Assembly (NCBI GenBank): GCA_041946965.1
Contig: JBHGBM010000073.1
Coordinates: forward strand, 1-52,351
Direction of reading: 5' to 3'
DNA length: 52,351 nucleotides
Source of the DNA: JBHGBM01 sp041946965
GTDB taxonomy: Bacteria > Acidobacteriota > Terriglobia > Bryobacterales > Bryobacteraceae
Shown here: positions 34,098 through 43,170 of the stretch, piece after piece
Position numbering within the stretch: position 1 is the stretch's first letter
Layout of the letters: each line of letters starts with the position of its first letter
The notes under the pieces: model-generated
Told to the model about the DNA's origin: nothing
The model's input: the letters and a program-made list of their open reading frames with translations, nothing else
The model's database searches: none
Made by a program: the position numbers and the translations under genes

Positions 34098-34841
34098 AGC
34101 CTGGAGCACGCCCTCAGCGTGCTGTGCGCCTTTGCCGAAAAGGAGGAGTTCGGCATCTCGGAACTGGCGCGGCGCCTGAACCTGCACAAGAGCGGCGTCC
34201 ACCGCATTGTGAAGACGCTGGCGACGCACGGGTTCGTGGAGCAACGCTCCAACCGGCGCTACTGCCTGGGGGTGAAGGTGCTGGAACTGGGCAACATGTA
34301 CCGGCTGCGGCTGGACATGGTGCGCAAGGCGGAGCCTATCCTGCGCGACCTGAGCCGGCGCGCCAATGCCAACACCCACCTGGCACGGCTGGAGAACGGC
34401 GAGGTGCTGGACCTGGTGCGGGTGGAGTACCCGGCGCCGCTGCGGGTGACGAAATCGCCCATGCTGCGACGCCCGCCGCACTGCACGGCGCTGGGCAAGG
34501 TGCTGCTGGCCTACGGCACCATAGAAGAAGTGAACGCGCTGTTCGAGCGGGGCGTGGCGCGGCTCACGCACAAGACCATCACGCAGCCGCAGCGGCTGTT
34601 GAAAGAGCTGAGCCGCATCCGCGAGTGCGGGTATGCCGTCGACGACGAGGAGTTTTACGCCGGCATCCGCTGCGTGGCGGCGCCGGTGTTCAACGAGAAC
34701 GGCGACACGGTGGCGGCCATGAGCATCTCCGGCCTGATCACGCATGTAACCGAGGACCGTATCCCGCAGTTCGCCAGTTGGGTCATGCAGGCGTGCGGCG
34801 ATCTTTCGGTGCAGTTGGGCTTCCGGGCGTTCCGAACTTAG
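34047..34841 (+). CDS. IclR-family transcriptional regulator
   Basis: This 264-residue protein starts at GTG 34047. A winged helix-turn-helix occupies about 17-75 (SLEHALSVLCAFAEKEEFG, then ISELARRLNLHKSGVHRIVK) and an IclR effector-binding GAF-like domain about 90-260 (GVKVLELGNMYRL, PPHCTALGKVLLA, RECGYAVDDEEFYAGIRCVA, GDTVAAMSISG). The family senses small organic acids or sugar acids, often as a repressor. It is divergent from the glycosidase/aldolase operon at 33994 with 52 bases between them. If the TATACT box is used, the message is nearly leaderless. The length is standard. Confidence 0.93.
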   Translation: MEQETPTFQTAEQTQFRSLEHALSVLCAFAEKEEFGISELARRLNLHKSGVHRIVKTLATHGFVEQRSNRRYCLGVKVLELGNMYRLRLDMVRKAEPILRDLSRRANANTHLARLENGEVLDLVRVEYPAPLRVTKSPMLRRPPHCTALGKVLLAYGTIEEVNALFERGVARLTHKTITQPQRLLKELSRIRECGYAVDDEEFYAGIRCVAAPVFNENGDTVAAMSISGLITHVTEDRIPQFASWVMQACGDLSVQLGFRAFRT

Positions 34842-34849
34842 CGCCTTTT

Positions 34850-35683
34850 TCAACGTCCGAACGCCTCCAACACTACCTTTCCGGTCCACGCCGCGGGAGG
34901 CTTCACGCCGAGCGCGTGCGCCAGTGTCGGCGCGGTGTCGTAGATGTTCACCGGAGTTCGCAGTTCGGTTTTCGCCACACCCGGCCCGGCGAGGATCCAC
35001 GGGATCTGGATTTCCGTGACCGTGGCGCCCCCGTGCTTGTTGCCCGAGCCGCCGTGGTCCGCACAGAGCAGCACCAACGTGCCGGACGGGACCGCGGCGA
35101 GAATGCGGCCGGTGAGGGCGTCCGCCTTTTCGATGGCGGCGAAATACTCCGGGCTGCCGTAGCCGGACTTGTGGCCGGCGTGGTCGATCAGGTCGAGGTG
35201 CACGAACGTCAGCCGCGGCTTGTGTCCGGCGAGGTAAGCCAGGGCACGGCGAACGGTGTCATCGGCGTCGCGCTTGCCGGGCTGCTCCACGCGGTTCGCG
35301 GCGCCGGGTTCGGCCAAACGCGCGAAGCCTTCCCACTCGTGAAAGATCGCGATATCGGCGGCGGGCTCCTGTTTGCGCAGCACGCCGAAGATGGTGGGAA
35401 AGAAAGGGCCGGTGCCCGGCATCCAGTCGTTCGATGTGACGCCGTGCTGGCTGGGCGTCGCGCCCATGATCATCGAAGCCCAGTTCGGACTGCTGGAACT
35501 CGGCATCACGGCGCGCGCATGATACGTCCAGGCGCCCCGCGCGCGCACGCCGTGGATCACCGGGGCTTTCGCCTCTTTTAACCACACCGATCCCAGGCCG
35601 TCGTAGCCCACTACCACGGCGTTTTGCGCGTGTGCCGCCAGCGCCAGCAGGGCTGCAAGGATCCATCGCATTTCAGGGGACAT
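34850..35683 (-). CDS. Exported alkaline-phosphatase-superfamily phosphodiesterase-like protein
   Basis: This 277-residue protein (the start could be the ATG at 35671, MRWILAALLALAAHAQ, giving a clean signal peptide) carries AP-superfamily metal motifs: VVVGYDGLG near the N-terminus, a nucleophile Ser/Thr region (SSSSPNWASMIMGATPSQHG), LDLIDHAGHKSGYGSPEY and CADHGGSG. The plan fits type I phosphodiesterase/nucleotide pyrophosphatase-like proteins, but it is shorter than the usual 400 or more residues. It converges on the IclR gene (8-base gap) and diverges from the sialidase-like gene at 35715. Confidence 0.75.
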   Translation of the reverse strand: MSPEMRWILAALLALAAHAQNAVVVGYDGLGSVWLKEAKAPVIHGVRARGAWTYHARAVMPSSSSPNWASMIMGATPSQHGVTSNDWMPGTGPFFPTIFGVLRKQEPAADIAIFHEWEGFARLAEPGAANRVEQPGKRDADDTVRRALAYLAGHKPRLTFVHLDLIDHAGHKSGYGSPEYFAAIEKADALTGRILAAVPSGTLVLLCADHGGSGNKHGGATVTEIQIPWILAGPGVAKTELRTPVNIYDTAPTLAHALGVKPPAAWTGKVVLEAFGR

Positions 35684-35714
35684 TTTACCGCCGCGCTAGA
35701 ATGCCTCATAGCTT

Positions 35715-37472
35715 ATGCGACGCCGCGATTTTCTCGCCCTGCCCGCCGCCTTCGCGGCGGAGGCGCCCGCTACGGATCCGCGCAACATCCGCAACGGGTC
35801 CCCCATTCCGAAGGAGGGCTATTGCGATCAGCCCTACGTCGTCAAGAACGGCGACGGCAGTTGGCTGTGCGTGCTCACCACGGGAAAAGGCGTTGAAGGC
35901 CAGCCGGGGCAGCACGTGGTTTCCACCATCAGCCGCGACCGCGGGCGCACCTGGTCGCCGCTGGTCGATATCGAGCCCGCCGGCGGCCCCGAAGCCTCCT
36001 GGGTCATGCCGCTCAAGACGCCCTACGGGCGCGTCTACGCCTTCTACACCTACAACCGCGACAACCTGCGCGAGCTGGAGAACACCAACGGCGCCGCGCG
36101 CCGCGTGGATACGCTCGGCGTCTACGCCTTCAAGTATTCCGACGACGGCGGGCGCACGTGGTCGCGCGAGCGCTACGAAATCCCCATGCGGCTGATGCGC
36201 ATCGACCGCGGCAACAACTACGGGGGCAGGGTGCTGTTCTTCTGGGGCGTGGGAAAGCCCATCATTACCGGCAAATCCGCCATCTTCGGTTTCGCCAAGG
36301 TGGGCAAGTGGGGCAATCCGGGCACCATGGTAGAGTCGCAAGGTTGTTTTCTGCGCAGCGACAACATTCTCGCGGAACGCGACCCGCGCAAGATCCGCTG
36401 GGAGCTGCTGCCGGACGGCGACGAAGGCCTGCGCGCGCCCAAAGGTCCGGTCTCCGACGAAGCCAACCTCGTGGCCCTGAACGACGGCTCGCTCTACGCG
36501 ACCTACCGCACCATCGACGGCTACAACTGCCACGCCTATAGCCGCGACGGCGGCCACACGTGGACGCCGCCGGCCTATGCCACCTACGGCCCCGGCGCCC
36601 GGCGCATCAAACACCCGCGCGCGGCCAACTTCGTTAAGAAGTTCTCCAACGGCAAATATCTGCTCTGGTATCACAACCACGGCGGCGAGCCAGTCCACGC
36701 CTCGGCCTGGGAATGGTACGCGGCGCGCAATCCGGCGTGGGTCGCGGGCGGCGTGGAGCGCAACGGCTACGTGCACTGGTCCGAGCCCGAAATCCTGCTC
36801 TATGACGAAGACCCCAAGGTGCGCATCAGCTATCCGGATTTCATTGAAGACGGCGGATGCTACTACGTCACCGAAACCCAGAAGACCATCGCGCGCGTGC
36901 ACGAGATCGACCGCACCCTGCTCGAAGGGCTTTGGGGGCAGTTCGAGAACCGCACCCGCGCGGGGGGCGTGCTGATCGAGGCGCGCCCCGGGCAGCGGTT
37001 CGCGATGCCGCGCCTGGATTCCGGCCGCGGCTTCACGCTCGACTGCGACATCCGCCTGCGCGAGCTCACCCCGGGCCAGACGCTGCTGGATGCGCCGGGA
37101 GTCAAGCTCGCAACTACGGCCCGCTCCACCATCGAGCTGACGCTCACCGATGGGCGCGCGGCTTCGTCATGGGACTGCGATCCCGGCACCGGCCCCGGCA
37201 CGCTGCGGGTGGGCGCGTGGCAGCACGTCACGGCCATCGTCGAGGGCGGGCCGAAGATCGTGATGTGGGTGATCGACGGCGTGCTGAACGACGGCGGCGC
37301 GGTGCGGCAATACGGATGGGGCCGCATTCACCCGGAGATGGGCGCTATCGCGGGCGGGGAGGCGCGGTTCGCGCCTTCCATTTTCGGCGAGGCGGGCGCG
37401 CTCCGCGTCTATGGGCGCGCGCTGCGGGTTTCCGAAGCAGTGGGCAACTGGCGGGCGCACCGAACTGATTGA
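35715..37472 (+). CDS. Tat-exported sialidase-like (BNR) protein with C-terminal LamG-like domain
   Basis: This 585-residue protein has a twin-arginine signal (MRRRDFLALPAAFAAEAPA). A six-bladed-propeller region shows Asp-box-like motifs SRDRGRTWS, SDDGGRTWS and SRDGGHTWT. The conserved FRIP-type arginine triad of true sialidases is not evident to me. The C-terminal 150 residues (FTLDCDIRLRELTPGQTLLD, LRVGAWQHVTAIVEGGPKI, GALRVYGRALRVSEAVGNW) look like a LamG/concanavalin-like lectin domain. It may act on or bind glycans. It is divergent from the phosphodiesterase-like gene. Confidence 0.78.
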   Translation: MRRRDFLALPAAFAAEAPATDPRNIRNGSPIPKEGYCDQPYVVKNGDGSWLCVLTTGKGVEGQPGQHVVSTISRDRGRTWSPLVDIEPAGGPEASWVMPLKTPYGRVYAFYTYNRDNLRELENTNGAARRVDTLGVYAFKYSDDGGRTWSRERYEIPMRLMRIDRGNNYGGRVLFFWGVGKPIITGKSAIFGFAKVGKWGNPGTMVESQGCFLRSDNILAERDPRKIRWELLPDGDEGLRAPKGPVSDEANLVALNDGSLYATYRTIDGYNCHAYSRDGGHTWTPPAYATYGPGARRIKHPRAANFVKKFSNGKYLLWYHNHGGEPVHASAWEWYAARNPAWVAGGVERNGYVHWSEPEILLYDEDPKVRISYPDFIEDGGCYYVTETQKTIARVHEIDRTLLEGLWGQFENRTRAGGVLIEARPGQRFAMPRLDSGRGFTLDCDIRLRELTPGQTLLDAPGVKLATTARSTIELTLTDGRAASSWDCDPGTGPGTLRVGAWQHVTAIVEGGPKIVMWVIDGVLNDGGAVRQYGWGRIHPEMGAIAGGEARFAPSIFGEAGALRVYGRALRVSEAVGNWRAHRTD

Positions 37473-37549
37473 CACAGTTCGGGTTGGCGCCACAGCGCAA
37501 CTCCGCGGGGCGGGACGGGTTTACAGCGTATTAAGATGTACAGGTATCC

Positions 37550-40500
37550 GTGCGCCTGAAACTCCAATCCTTCGTGCCGCTGCACGCGGCGGTCATATGC
37601 CTCGCCCTGGCTTCGGCCTGCTGGGCTCAGTGTCCGGTCGACGTCGCCATCGCGGCTTCGGGAAACACCGGTCTGACAAGAGGTCAAACCGTGACGTTCA
37701 CCGCGGCCGTCGCGGGCGCGACATCGAACAAGAACGTGCACTGGACCTTCAGCCCGACCCTGGGCACCCTCACGGCCTTCGGCCAGAGTGCGACCTACAA
37801 GGCCCCGGATTCGATTTTTGAGGCGCGGACCATCACCATCACGGCCACCAGCGAGGCGAATTCCTGCGGCGTCGCCACGGCCACGGTTCAACTCATCCCC
37901 ACCGTATCCATATCGATCAGTCCCACAACGGTCACACTGTCGGGCGGCCAGACGCAGCAGTTCGCGGTCACGGTCACGGGAACCAGCAATACCGGCTACA
38001 ACTGCGTGGTCACTCCCAATATCGGAACGATTCTCGGCTGCGCTTACACCGCGCCCCTGGGGCTGCTGACGACCACTACGGTGACCATCATCGCGACCAG
38101 CGCGGCGGACCCGACCAAGAACGCGAACGCCACCGTGACTGTGCAGCCGTCTACCCCGATCACGGTAACGGTGAACCCCTCGTCTGTGACCTTAAGCAAT
38201 TCGCAGCAGCAGCAGTTCACGGCCACGGTGACGGGCGCCCCCGTCACGGATGTGAGCTGGTCGATCAGTCCCACTTCGCTCGGCAGCATCAACTCCAGCG
38301 GCATCTATACCGCGCCGGCAAACCTGGTGGCGCCGGCGACGGTGACCGTCACCGCGAAAAGCACGTACGACTCGACGAAGACCGGCACGGCCACGGTGAA
38401 CCTGGTGCCCGGCGTCGGGATCAGCGTCAAGCCGGCCATGTCTACCCTTACCGCCGGCCAGTCGGAGACGTTTACGGCAACGGTCAGTGGGGCCTCGGTC
38501 CAGGATGTGAGCTGGTCCATCAGCCCCGCGTTCGGCAGGCTGGCCGCGAATCCCGACGGCTCGGTGACCTATACCGCCCCGGATTCGATCGGCGCGGCAC
38601 AGACCATCACCGTCAGCGCGACCGTGGGTACCAAATCCGCCACGGCCACCATTAACCTGCAAAAGTCCTCGAACATCTCGCTGACGGTTAACCCCAAGAC
38701 CGTCACGCTGAATCCCGGCGGCACGCAGCAGTTCACCGTCACGGTGACTGGCGGCACGGAGGTTCCGGAGGTGGCGTGGACGATCAGCCCCGCCAACATG
38801 GGCGCTATCACCCAGACCGGGCTGTACACCGCCCCATCCAGTTTTTCGGGCACCCAGACCGTCACCGTGACGGCCACGCTCGCCATGGACGCTTCCAGGA
38901 CCGGTACGGCCACCATCACGCTGGCACAGACCAGCACGGCCGTCGACGTCGGCTCGGGCGCGCCGAATGCCGCCATCCAGCAGTTGTTCGTTCAGGCCTT
39001 TTATCGCGGCGGGTTCAGCACGCTGGTTTCCGTGCCGCCGACGGCCCAGGTGCGCAGGTTGGGATCGGGTAACGTTTATGGCTATTACCAGACCTTCCAG
39101 GACGCCAACAAGACCAGTGGCGTGACCTACGCGCTGGTGAAGCCCAACGGCGACTCGCTCGCGCCGGTCGGAAAAGACGGCCCCGACATCATTCCGGCCA
39201 CTGTGTGGCAGGTCTGGCCGGACGTGTGGAGCTACTACAATTCCATCGGCGCGGCCACCGCCGGCTATCCCACCGGTGACACGCAAGGCTGCCCGTTTTT
39301 CAGCACGGCGAATTCCTGCACCTACCAGTTCTTCGACAAGAATTACGCCATCTTCGGGTACAAGTACACGCTCGCCACGGGCCAGTATTTCTATATCCGC
39401 AATCTGTTCTACACGAAGTGGGTGGCGCTGGGCGGCATGAGCACGCTCGGCCGCCCCGTGGACGGGGAAATCTCGATCACCTCGTCGCAGGGCGGAAACG
39501 CCACCATGCAGACCTACGCCAACGGGGTGACGTTCAATATCACCTCCGGCGCGTACAGCGGCAAAATGTTCTCGGTGGTGCAGCCGATCTACAGCGTGTA
39601 CGTCGCCAACTCCTCGTATCTCGGCTCGTTGGGGCTGCCCATCGCGGATGAGATCATTCTGGCAAACGGCGTGCACCGGCAGCAGTTCCAGGGCGGCGCC
39701 ATCGATTACACCCCCGGCTCGGACCCCGCGTACCGCGCGCCGGTGGCTTCGGTCGCGTTGCAGCAGGTGGGTAGCGGCGGCGTGCTCCGCATGAACCTGG
39801 GTGACACGATATCGCTATCGGCCACGGTGGTTTCCGCCGGCGGCGCGATACTTCAGGACCGGGCGATCAGTTGGAGCACGACCAACGGCCAGGTGGTCGC
39901 GGTGGTGGGATCCGGTTCGCCGGTCACCCTGAAGGCGGTGGGGGGCGGTTCGGCGAACGTGACCGCCTCCAGCGAGGGCAAGGTCAGCGCGCCGCTGCGG
40001 ATCATCGTGACCGCGCCGTGCTGCCGGATCGGCGAGGGCGCTCCGTCCTCGGCCGTGCAGCAGGCTTTTCAGGATGCGGTTCAGCGCAACCGGCTGAACT
40101 TCGTGGTGCCCACCAGCAGCGCGGTGCGGCGCGAGGGCAACGGCTACGTGCAGGAGTTCGAAGACGCCGCCGGAGCGCGTTACCTGATTGCGAAACCGGA
40201 CAAGCTGGCGTCGGCCTATTTCGTAACCGGCGGCATTCTTGCGCGCTACCTGGAGTTGGGCGGTCCGGCGGGGCCGCTGGGTCACCCGGTTTCGGATCCT
40301 TCCGCCGGCGGGCGGCAATTGTTCGAGAACAGTGCGGCGCTGGCGGGCAATCCGGTGCGACTGGTGAGCGGCGCGATCCTTAGCAAGTGGGCCGTACTGG
40401 GGTATGAAACCGGGCCGGCGGGACCGCCGGCCGCCGAAGCGGCGCCCTTCGTCACGTTCACCGCGAGTTCCGGCCTGTCGCAGGCCTTCCGTGGGGGCGT

Positions 40501-42775
40501 GATCTATGCGGTGACCGCGGGCCTGCGCGCCGGACAGGCATTTTTCGTGAGCGGCGCGATCCTGGAACGCTATGCCGCGCTTGGCGGGCCTACCGGCGTG
40601 TTCGGCATGCCGGCCAGCGACGAGTTCGCTTCCGGTGATCTGCGGCGGCAGAATTTCGAGGGAGGCTACATCGACTACGCCGCCGGCGAGGGCGTGGCGC
40701 ACGAGCATGCCAGCGAGCGCCAGCCCACCGTGATTGCGGCGCCCGCCGCGGCCATTGCCGGCAGCCGGGTGCGGGTGGCGGTGTATGGGTTCGCGGAAGG
40801 CAGTACGCTGCGGGTTTCGGTGGCCGGCCGGCCGGACTTCCGCGTGACCACCGCCAACGGCGCCTATAGCTGGGAGGTCTTCATCGCACCGGGGACGGCG
40901 CCCGGCGCGGTCAGGATCACCGCCACGGATCCCGCCACCGGCGCGGCCGCCGAAGGCGGTTACGAGGTCAAGAGCTACCTGGAATCCGGCGTAAAGCTGG
41001 TCAAGGTGCAGGGTGACAACCAGGGCGGAGTGCCTGGAGCGAAACTGCCGCAGCCCATGCGGGTGGCGGTGCGCGACTCGGCAGGAAACGCGCTGGCGGG
41101 CGTGACGGTGGTGTTCCAAGCTTCGCCGGGGGCGGCGGCCTCCCCGGACAGCGCGGTCACCGATGCGGCGGGCGAAGCGGCCACATGGATGCGGCTGCCG
41201 CCGCAGGATGGGACCGCGATGCTGACAGCCGAAGCGCCCGGTGTGGCGCCCCAGCCGGTTACCTTCAGCGCGCGGGCGGCCGCTTCCACTCTCTTGAATT
41301 TCCCCGAATTCACGCAGACCGGCCCCAAGGGAGCGTTGGCGGCGGCTGCGGCAGGGATTCTGCGCTATCACCAGAACCGCGGCGGCCTGCCCAACGTGAG
41401 CGGGCTCGCCGACCCGCAGGCGCTGGCCGACTACCTCAAGAACTTCTGCACGGCGGACGCGCAGGGACGGCCGATCTGCGACGGCTTCACGGGCGACCTC
41501 CCGAATCTCTGGCGTGCCGGGGAGTTCGTGGGGGGCGGTGTGGATGTTTCCTCCGAGCCGTTTGACGAAAACTCGATCCGCGACCTGATCGCGCAGGGCT
41601 CCCCGGTGTTGTTATCGCTGCTCATGAGCGCGGACGGCGCGGCGGCGGGCGGCCACTTCGTCACCGCCATAGGCGTGGCGGAAAACGGCACGATCGTCAT
41701 TCGCGATCCGAATCCGGACTTCGCCAGAACCAGCTTGTATCAGTACGTGAACGGATTTGCCGCGGGCGGGCGCACGTGGAAGGGCGAAGTGCGCGGGGCG
41801 GTGAGGTTCCTGCCCGGAATGCCCTCGGCGCGCCGTTTCCTGCTGGCGGCGGTTTCCCAGGCGCCCGCGGTGGTGAGCGAGATGGCGCTCGAAGCCCGTT
41901 CGGCGGCGGGGGCGTGCGGCCGGGCACTGGAGCTTTGGGATCCGCTGCCGAGCGCGGCGCCGCTGGTTTCGCGGTTCGTCGTCTGTGACGGCGCACAGCA
42001 GGTGTACCAAGTCAATGTTGGGACGGGACAGATCTTCCGGGCCTCCCTCACCGATTTCGCCAGCGGCGGCAGCGTCGCGGACCTCTCCGGCAGCGCACCG
42101 GCGGCCTACCGGGCGACGCGCGCGGGAACTGTCCTGTCGGTGGCTCCGCAGTCGCTGGTGCTTGCGGCCGACGCGGTGGTGAATGCCGCCAGCTTCACGC
42201 CGGGGGTGGCGCCGGGCGGCCTGATCAGCATTTTCGGCAGCGGCTTGGCGGGTCCGGGTGGAGCGGCATCGGTGCAGATCGGAGGAGTGGAGGCGCCGGT
42301 GGTTTCAGCGAGCGCCTTCCAAGTGAACGCGCAGGTTCCGGCCACATTGGCCCCGGGGACATATCCCATGAGGGTATCCTCCCCATACGGGTCCGCCGAG
42401 AAGAACGTGGAACTCGTTCCGGTAGCCCCGGCGATCTTCACGCTGACGCCGGATAAGGCAGCCGTGGTGAACCAGGATGGCAAGGTCAACGGGCCGGCAG
42501 TACCGCTGCGCCGGGGCCAGATATTGTTGATTTATGCAACAGGTTTGGGCGCGGTCCGGCAGCAGGGCGACGTTTCGGTAGTCGTAGAGCCGGTTATGGC
42601 GGTCCTGAATGGGCAGGAACTTCCGGTGGCGTTTGCGGGGCTGGCGCCGGGGTTCGCCGGGGTTTATCAGGTGAACCTGGTGGTGCCGGCGCAGATTGCT
42701 CCGGGATTGGGGCTGCCGCTGTTGTTGAGGCAGGCGGGGGTGGAGAGCAACGCGGTGGCGGTCGCGCTGGAGTAA
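37550..42775 (+). CDS. Giant exported mosaic protein: Ig-like repeats, LGFP-like repeats, C39-like domain, TIGR03437 C-terminus
   Basis: This 1741-residue protein starts at GTG 37550 with a signal peptide (about 1-26). Five BIG2-like Ig domains follow (about 27-465; repeated VTLxxGQxxxFTxTVTG and SWSISPxxxG patterns). LGFP-like repeats occupy about 480-725 and 825-1045 (YVANSSYLGSLGLPIADE, ILERYAALGGPTGVFGMPAS) around a sixth Ig domain. A BIG1-like domain is at about 1145-1245, a C39-like papain-fold domain at about 1248-1423 and a Solibacter C-terminal domain (TIGR03437) at about 1541-1741 (VVNAASFTPGVAPGGLISIF, LLIYATGLGAV, QVNLVVPAQIAPG). The C39-like domain lacks a Cys at the nucleophile position. 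Probably a cell-surface or secreted binding protein. Confidence 0.85.
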   Translation: MRLKLQSFVPLHAAVICLALASACWAQCPVDVAIAASGNTGLTRGQTVTFTAAVAGATSNKNVHWTFSPTLGTLTAFGQSATYKAPDSIFEARTITITATSEANSCGVATATVQLIPTVSISISPTTVTLSGGQTQQFAVTVTGTSNTGYNCVVTPNIGTILGCAYTAPLGLLTTTTVTIIATSAADPTKNANATVTVQPSTPITVTVNPSSVTLSNSQQQQFTATVTGAPVTDVSWSISPTSLGSINSSGIYTAPANLVAPATVTVTAKSTYDSTKTGTATVNLVPGVGISVKPAMSTLTAGQSETFTATVSGASVQDVSWSISPAFGRLAANPDGSVTYTAPDSIGAAQTITVSATVGTKSATATINLQKSSNISLTVNPKTVTLNPGGTQQFTVTVTGGTEVPEVAWTISPANMGAITQTGLYTAPSSFSGTQTVTVTATLAMDASRTGTATITLAQTSTAVDVGSGAPNAAIQQLFVQAFYRGGFSTLVSVPPTAQVRRLGSGNVYGYYQTFQDANKTSGVTYALVKPNGDSLAPVGKDGPDIIPATVWQVWPDVWSYYNSIGAATAGYPTGDTQGCPFFSTANSCTYQFFDKNYAIFGYKYTLATGQYFYIRNLFYTKWVALGGMSTLGRPVDGEISITSSQGGNATMQTYANGVTFNITSGAYSGKMFSVVQPIYSVYVANSSYLGSLGLPIADEIILANGVHRQQFQGGAIDYTPGSDPAYRAPVASVALQQVGSGGVLRMNLGDTISLSATVVSAGGAILQDRAISWSTTNGQVVAVVGSGSPVTLKAVGGGSANVTASSEGKVSAPLRIIVTAPCCRIGEGAPSSAVQQAFQDAVQRNRLNFVVPTSSAVRREGNGYVQEFEDAAGARYLIAKPDKLASAYFVTGGILARYLELGGPAGPLGHPVSDPSAGGRQLFENSAALAGNPVRLVSGAILSKWAVLGYETGPAGPPAAEAAPFVTFTASSGLSQAFRGGVIYAVTAGLRAGQAFFVSGAILERYAALGGPTGVFGMPASDEFASGDLRRQNFEGGYIDYAAGEGVAHEHASERQPTVIAAPAAAIAGSRVRVAVYGFAEGSTLRVSVAGRPDFRVTTANGAYSWEVFIAPGTAPGAVRITATDPATGAAAEGGYEVKSYLESGVKLVKVQGDNQGGVPGAKLPQPMRVAVRDSAGNALAGVTVVFQASPGAAASPDSAVTDAAGEAATWMRLPPQDGTAMLTAEAPGVAPQPVTFSARAAASTLLNFPEFTQTGPKGALAAAAAGILRYHQNRGGLPNVSGLADPQALADYLKNFCTADAQGRPICDGFTGDLPNLWRAGEFVGGGVDVSSEPFDENSIRDLIAQGSPVLLSLLMSADGAAAGGHFVTAIGVAENGTIVIRDPNPDFARTSLYQYVNGFAAGGRTWKGEVRGAVRFLPGMPSARRFLLAAVSQAPAVVSEMALEARSAAGACGRALELWDPLPSAAPLVSRFVVCDGAQQVYQVNVGTGQIFRASLTDFASGGSVADLSGSAPAAYRATRAGTVLSVAPQSLVLAADAVVNAASFTPGVAPGGLISIFGSGLAGPGGAASVQIGGVEAPVVSASAFQVNAQVPATLAPGTYPMRVSSPYGSAEKNVELVPVAPAIFTLTPDKAAVVNQDGKVNGPAVPLRRGQILLIYATGLGAVRQQGDVSVVVEPVMAVLNGQELPVAFAGLAPGFAGVYQVNLVVPAQIAPGLGLPLLLRQAGVESNAVAVALE

Positions 42776-42786
42776 TAAATAAATAG

Positions 42787-42815
42787 TTGACTGTCCTGGC
42801 GGGTCGTGTTTAAAT
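42787..42815 (+). promoter_or_regulatory. Sigma-70-type promoter P1
   Basis: TTGACT (42787-42792) and TTAAAT (42810-42815) with a 17-base spacer, just after the stop of the giant protein. It would start a message about 350 bases upstream of the gene at 43171. It works as the distal one of a tandem pair with the promoter at 42883. Confidence 0.6.
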
Positions 42816-42882
42816 CGTGCGTAAACAGATTGTTAGCATGCTGGTGTAGCGCCGTTTCGCGTTGAAATTAAAAGAATTTCGC

Positions 42883-42911
42883 TTGACACTACGCCGCGGA
42901 TCGGTTATGAA
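42883..42911 (+). promoter_or_regulatory. Strong sigma-70-type promoter P2
   Basis: TTGACA (42883-42888, a perfect -35) and TATGAA (42906-42911) with a 17-base spacer. The predicted start near 42918 leaves a leader of about 250 nt before the ATG at 43171. The quality of both boxes stands out in this GC-rich window. Confidence 0.75.
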
Positions 42912-42917
42912 TAGGTT

Positions 42918-43170
42918 TACCGCGCCAGTACGCTCGCAATTTTCGTTTTAGCCTGTGGGTAGGCGAAAGTAGAAAAAAACAAGAACCAGCCACCCCACAG
43001 GGCAGTTCGCAGTACCGGCAGGTCCGGCTACGGGCTTGCGGCAATCTGAAATCTCCGCCCGACACGGAGAAGTTCCCTAGGTTGTGAAAAGCGGTTTGAG
43101 ACTTCGTTAGAGGCTCAGGTTGAAAGAGAACTTCGGCCGATTCAATTCGCAATTCCACAAGGAGAAAGAG
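42918..43170 (+). other. Long structured 5' leader of the exported protein gene at 43171
   Basis: No gene is visible in this stretch. CCTGTGGG (42952-42959) pairs with CCCACAGG (42994-43001, 8 bp) around a purine-rich loop with an A-run (42972-42979). A 6-bp stem TCTCCG/CGGAGA lies near 43052-43071. The ribosome site AAGGAG is at 43159-43164. It does not match the riboswitch consensus motifs I know (TPP, cobalamin, glycine, SAM, c-di-GMP). It could stabilise the message, carry a regulatory element or be a small RNA locus. AU content is higher than in neighbouring genes. Confidence 0.5.

Noticed and set aside
37550..38990. CRISPR-like or tandem DNA repeats
   Set aside because: The periodicity comes from Ig-like protein repeats of about 85 residues with divergent DNA; there are no identical repeats or spacers.
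39815..41371. 518-codon open frame on the minus strand inside the giant gene
   Set aside because: Antisense shadow of the Ig/LGFP region; Arg/His-rich with no domain.
42918..43170. A known riboswitch in the leader
   Set aside because: I compared it by eye with consensus elements I know (TPP, cobalamin, glycine, SAM, c-di-GMP) and found no match, so it is listed only as an unnamed leader.
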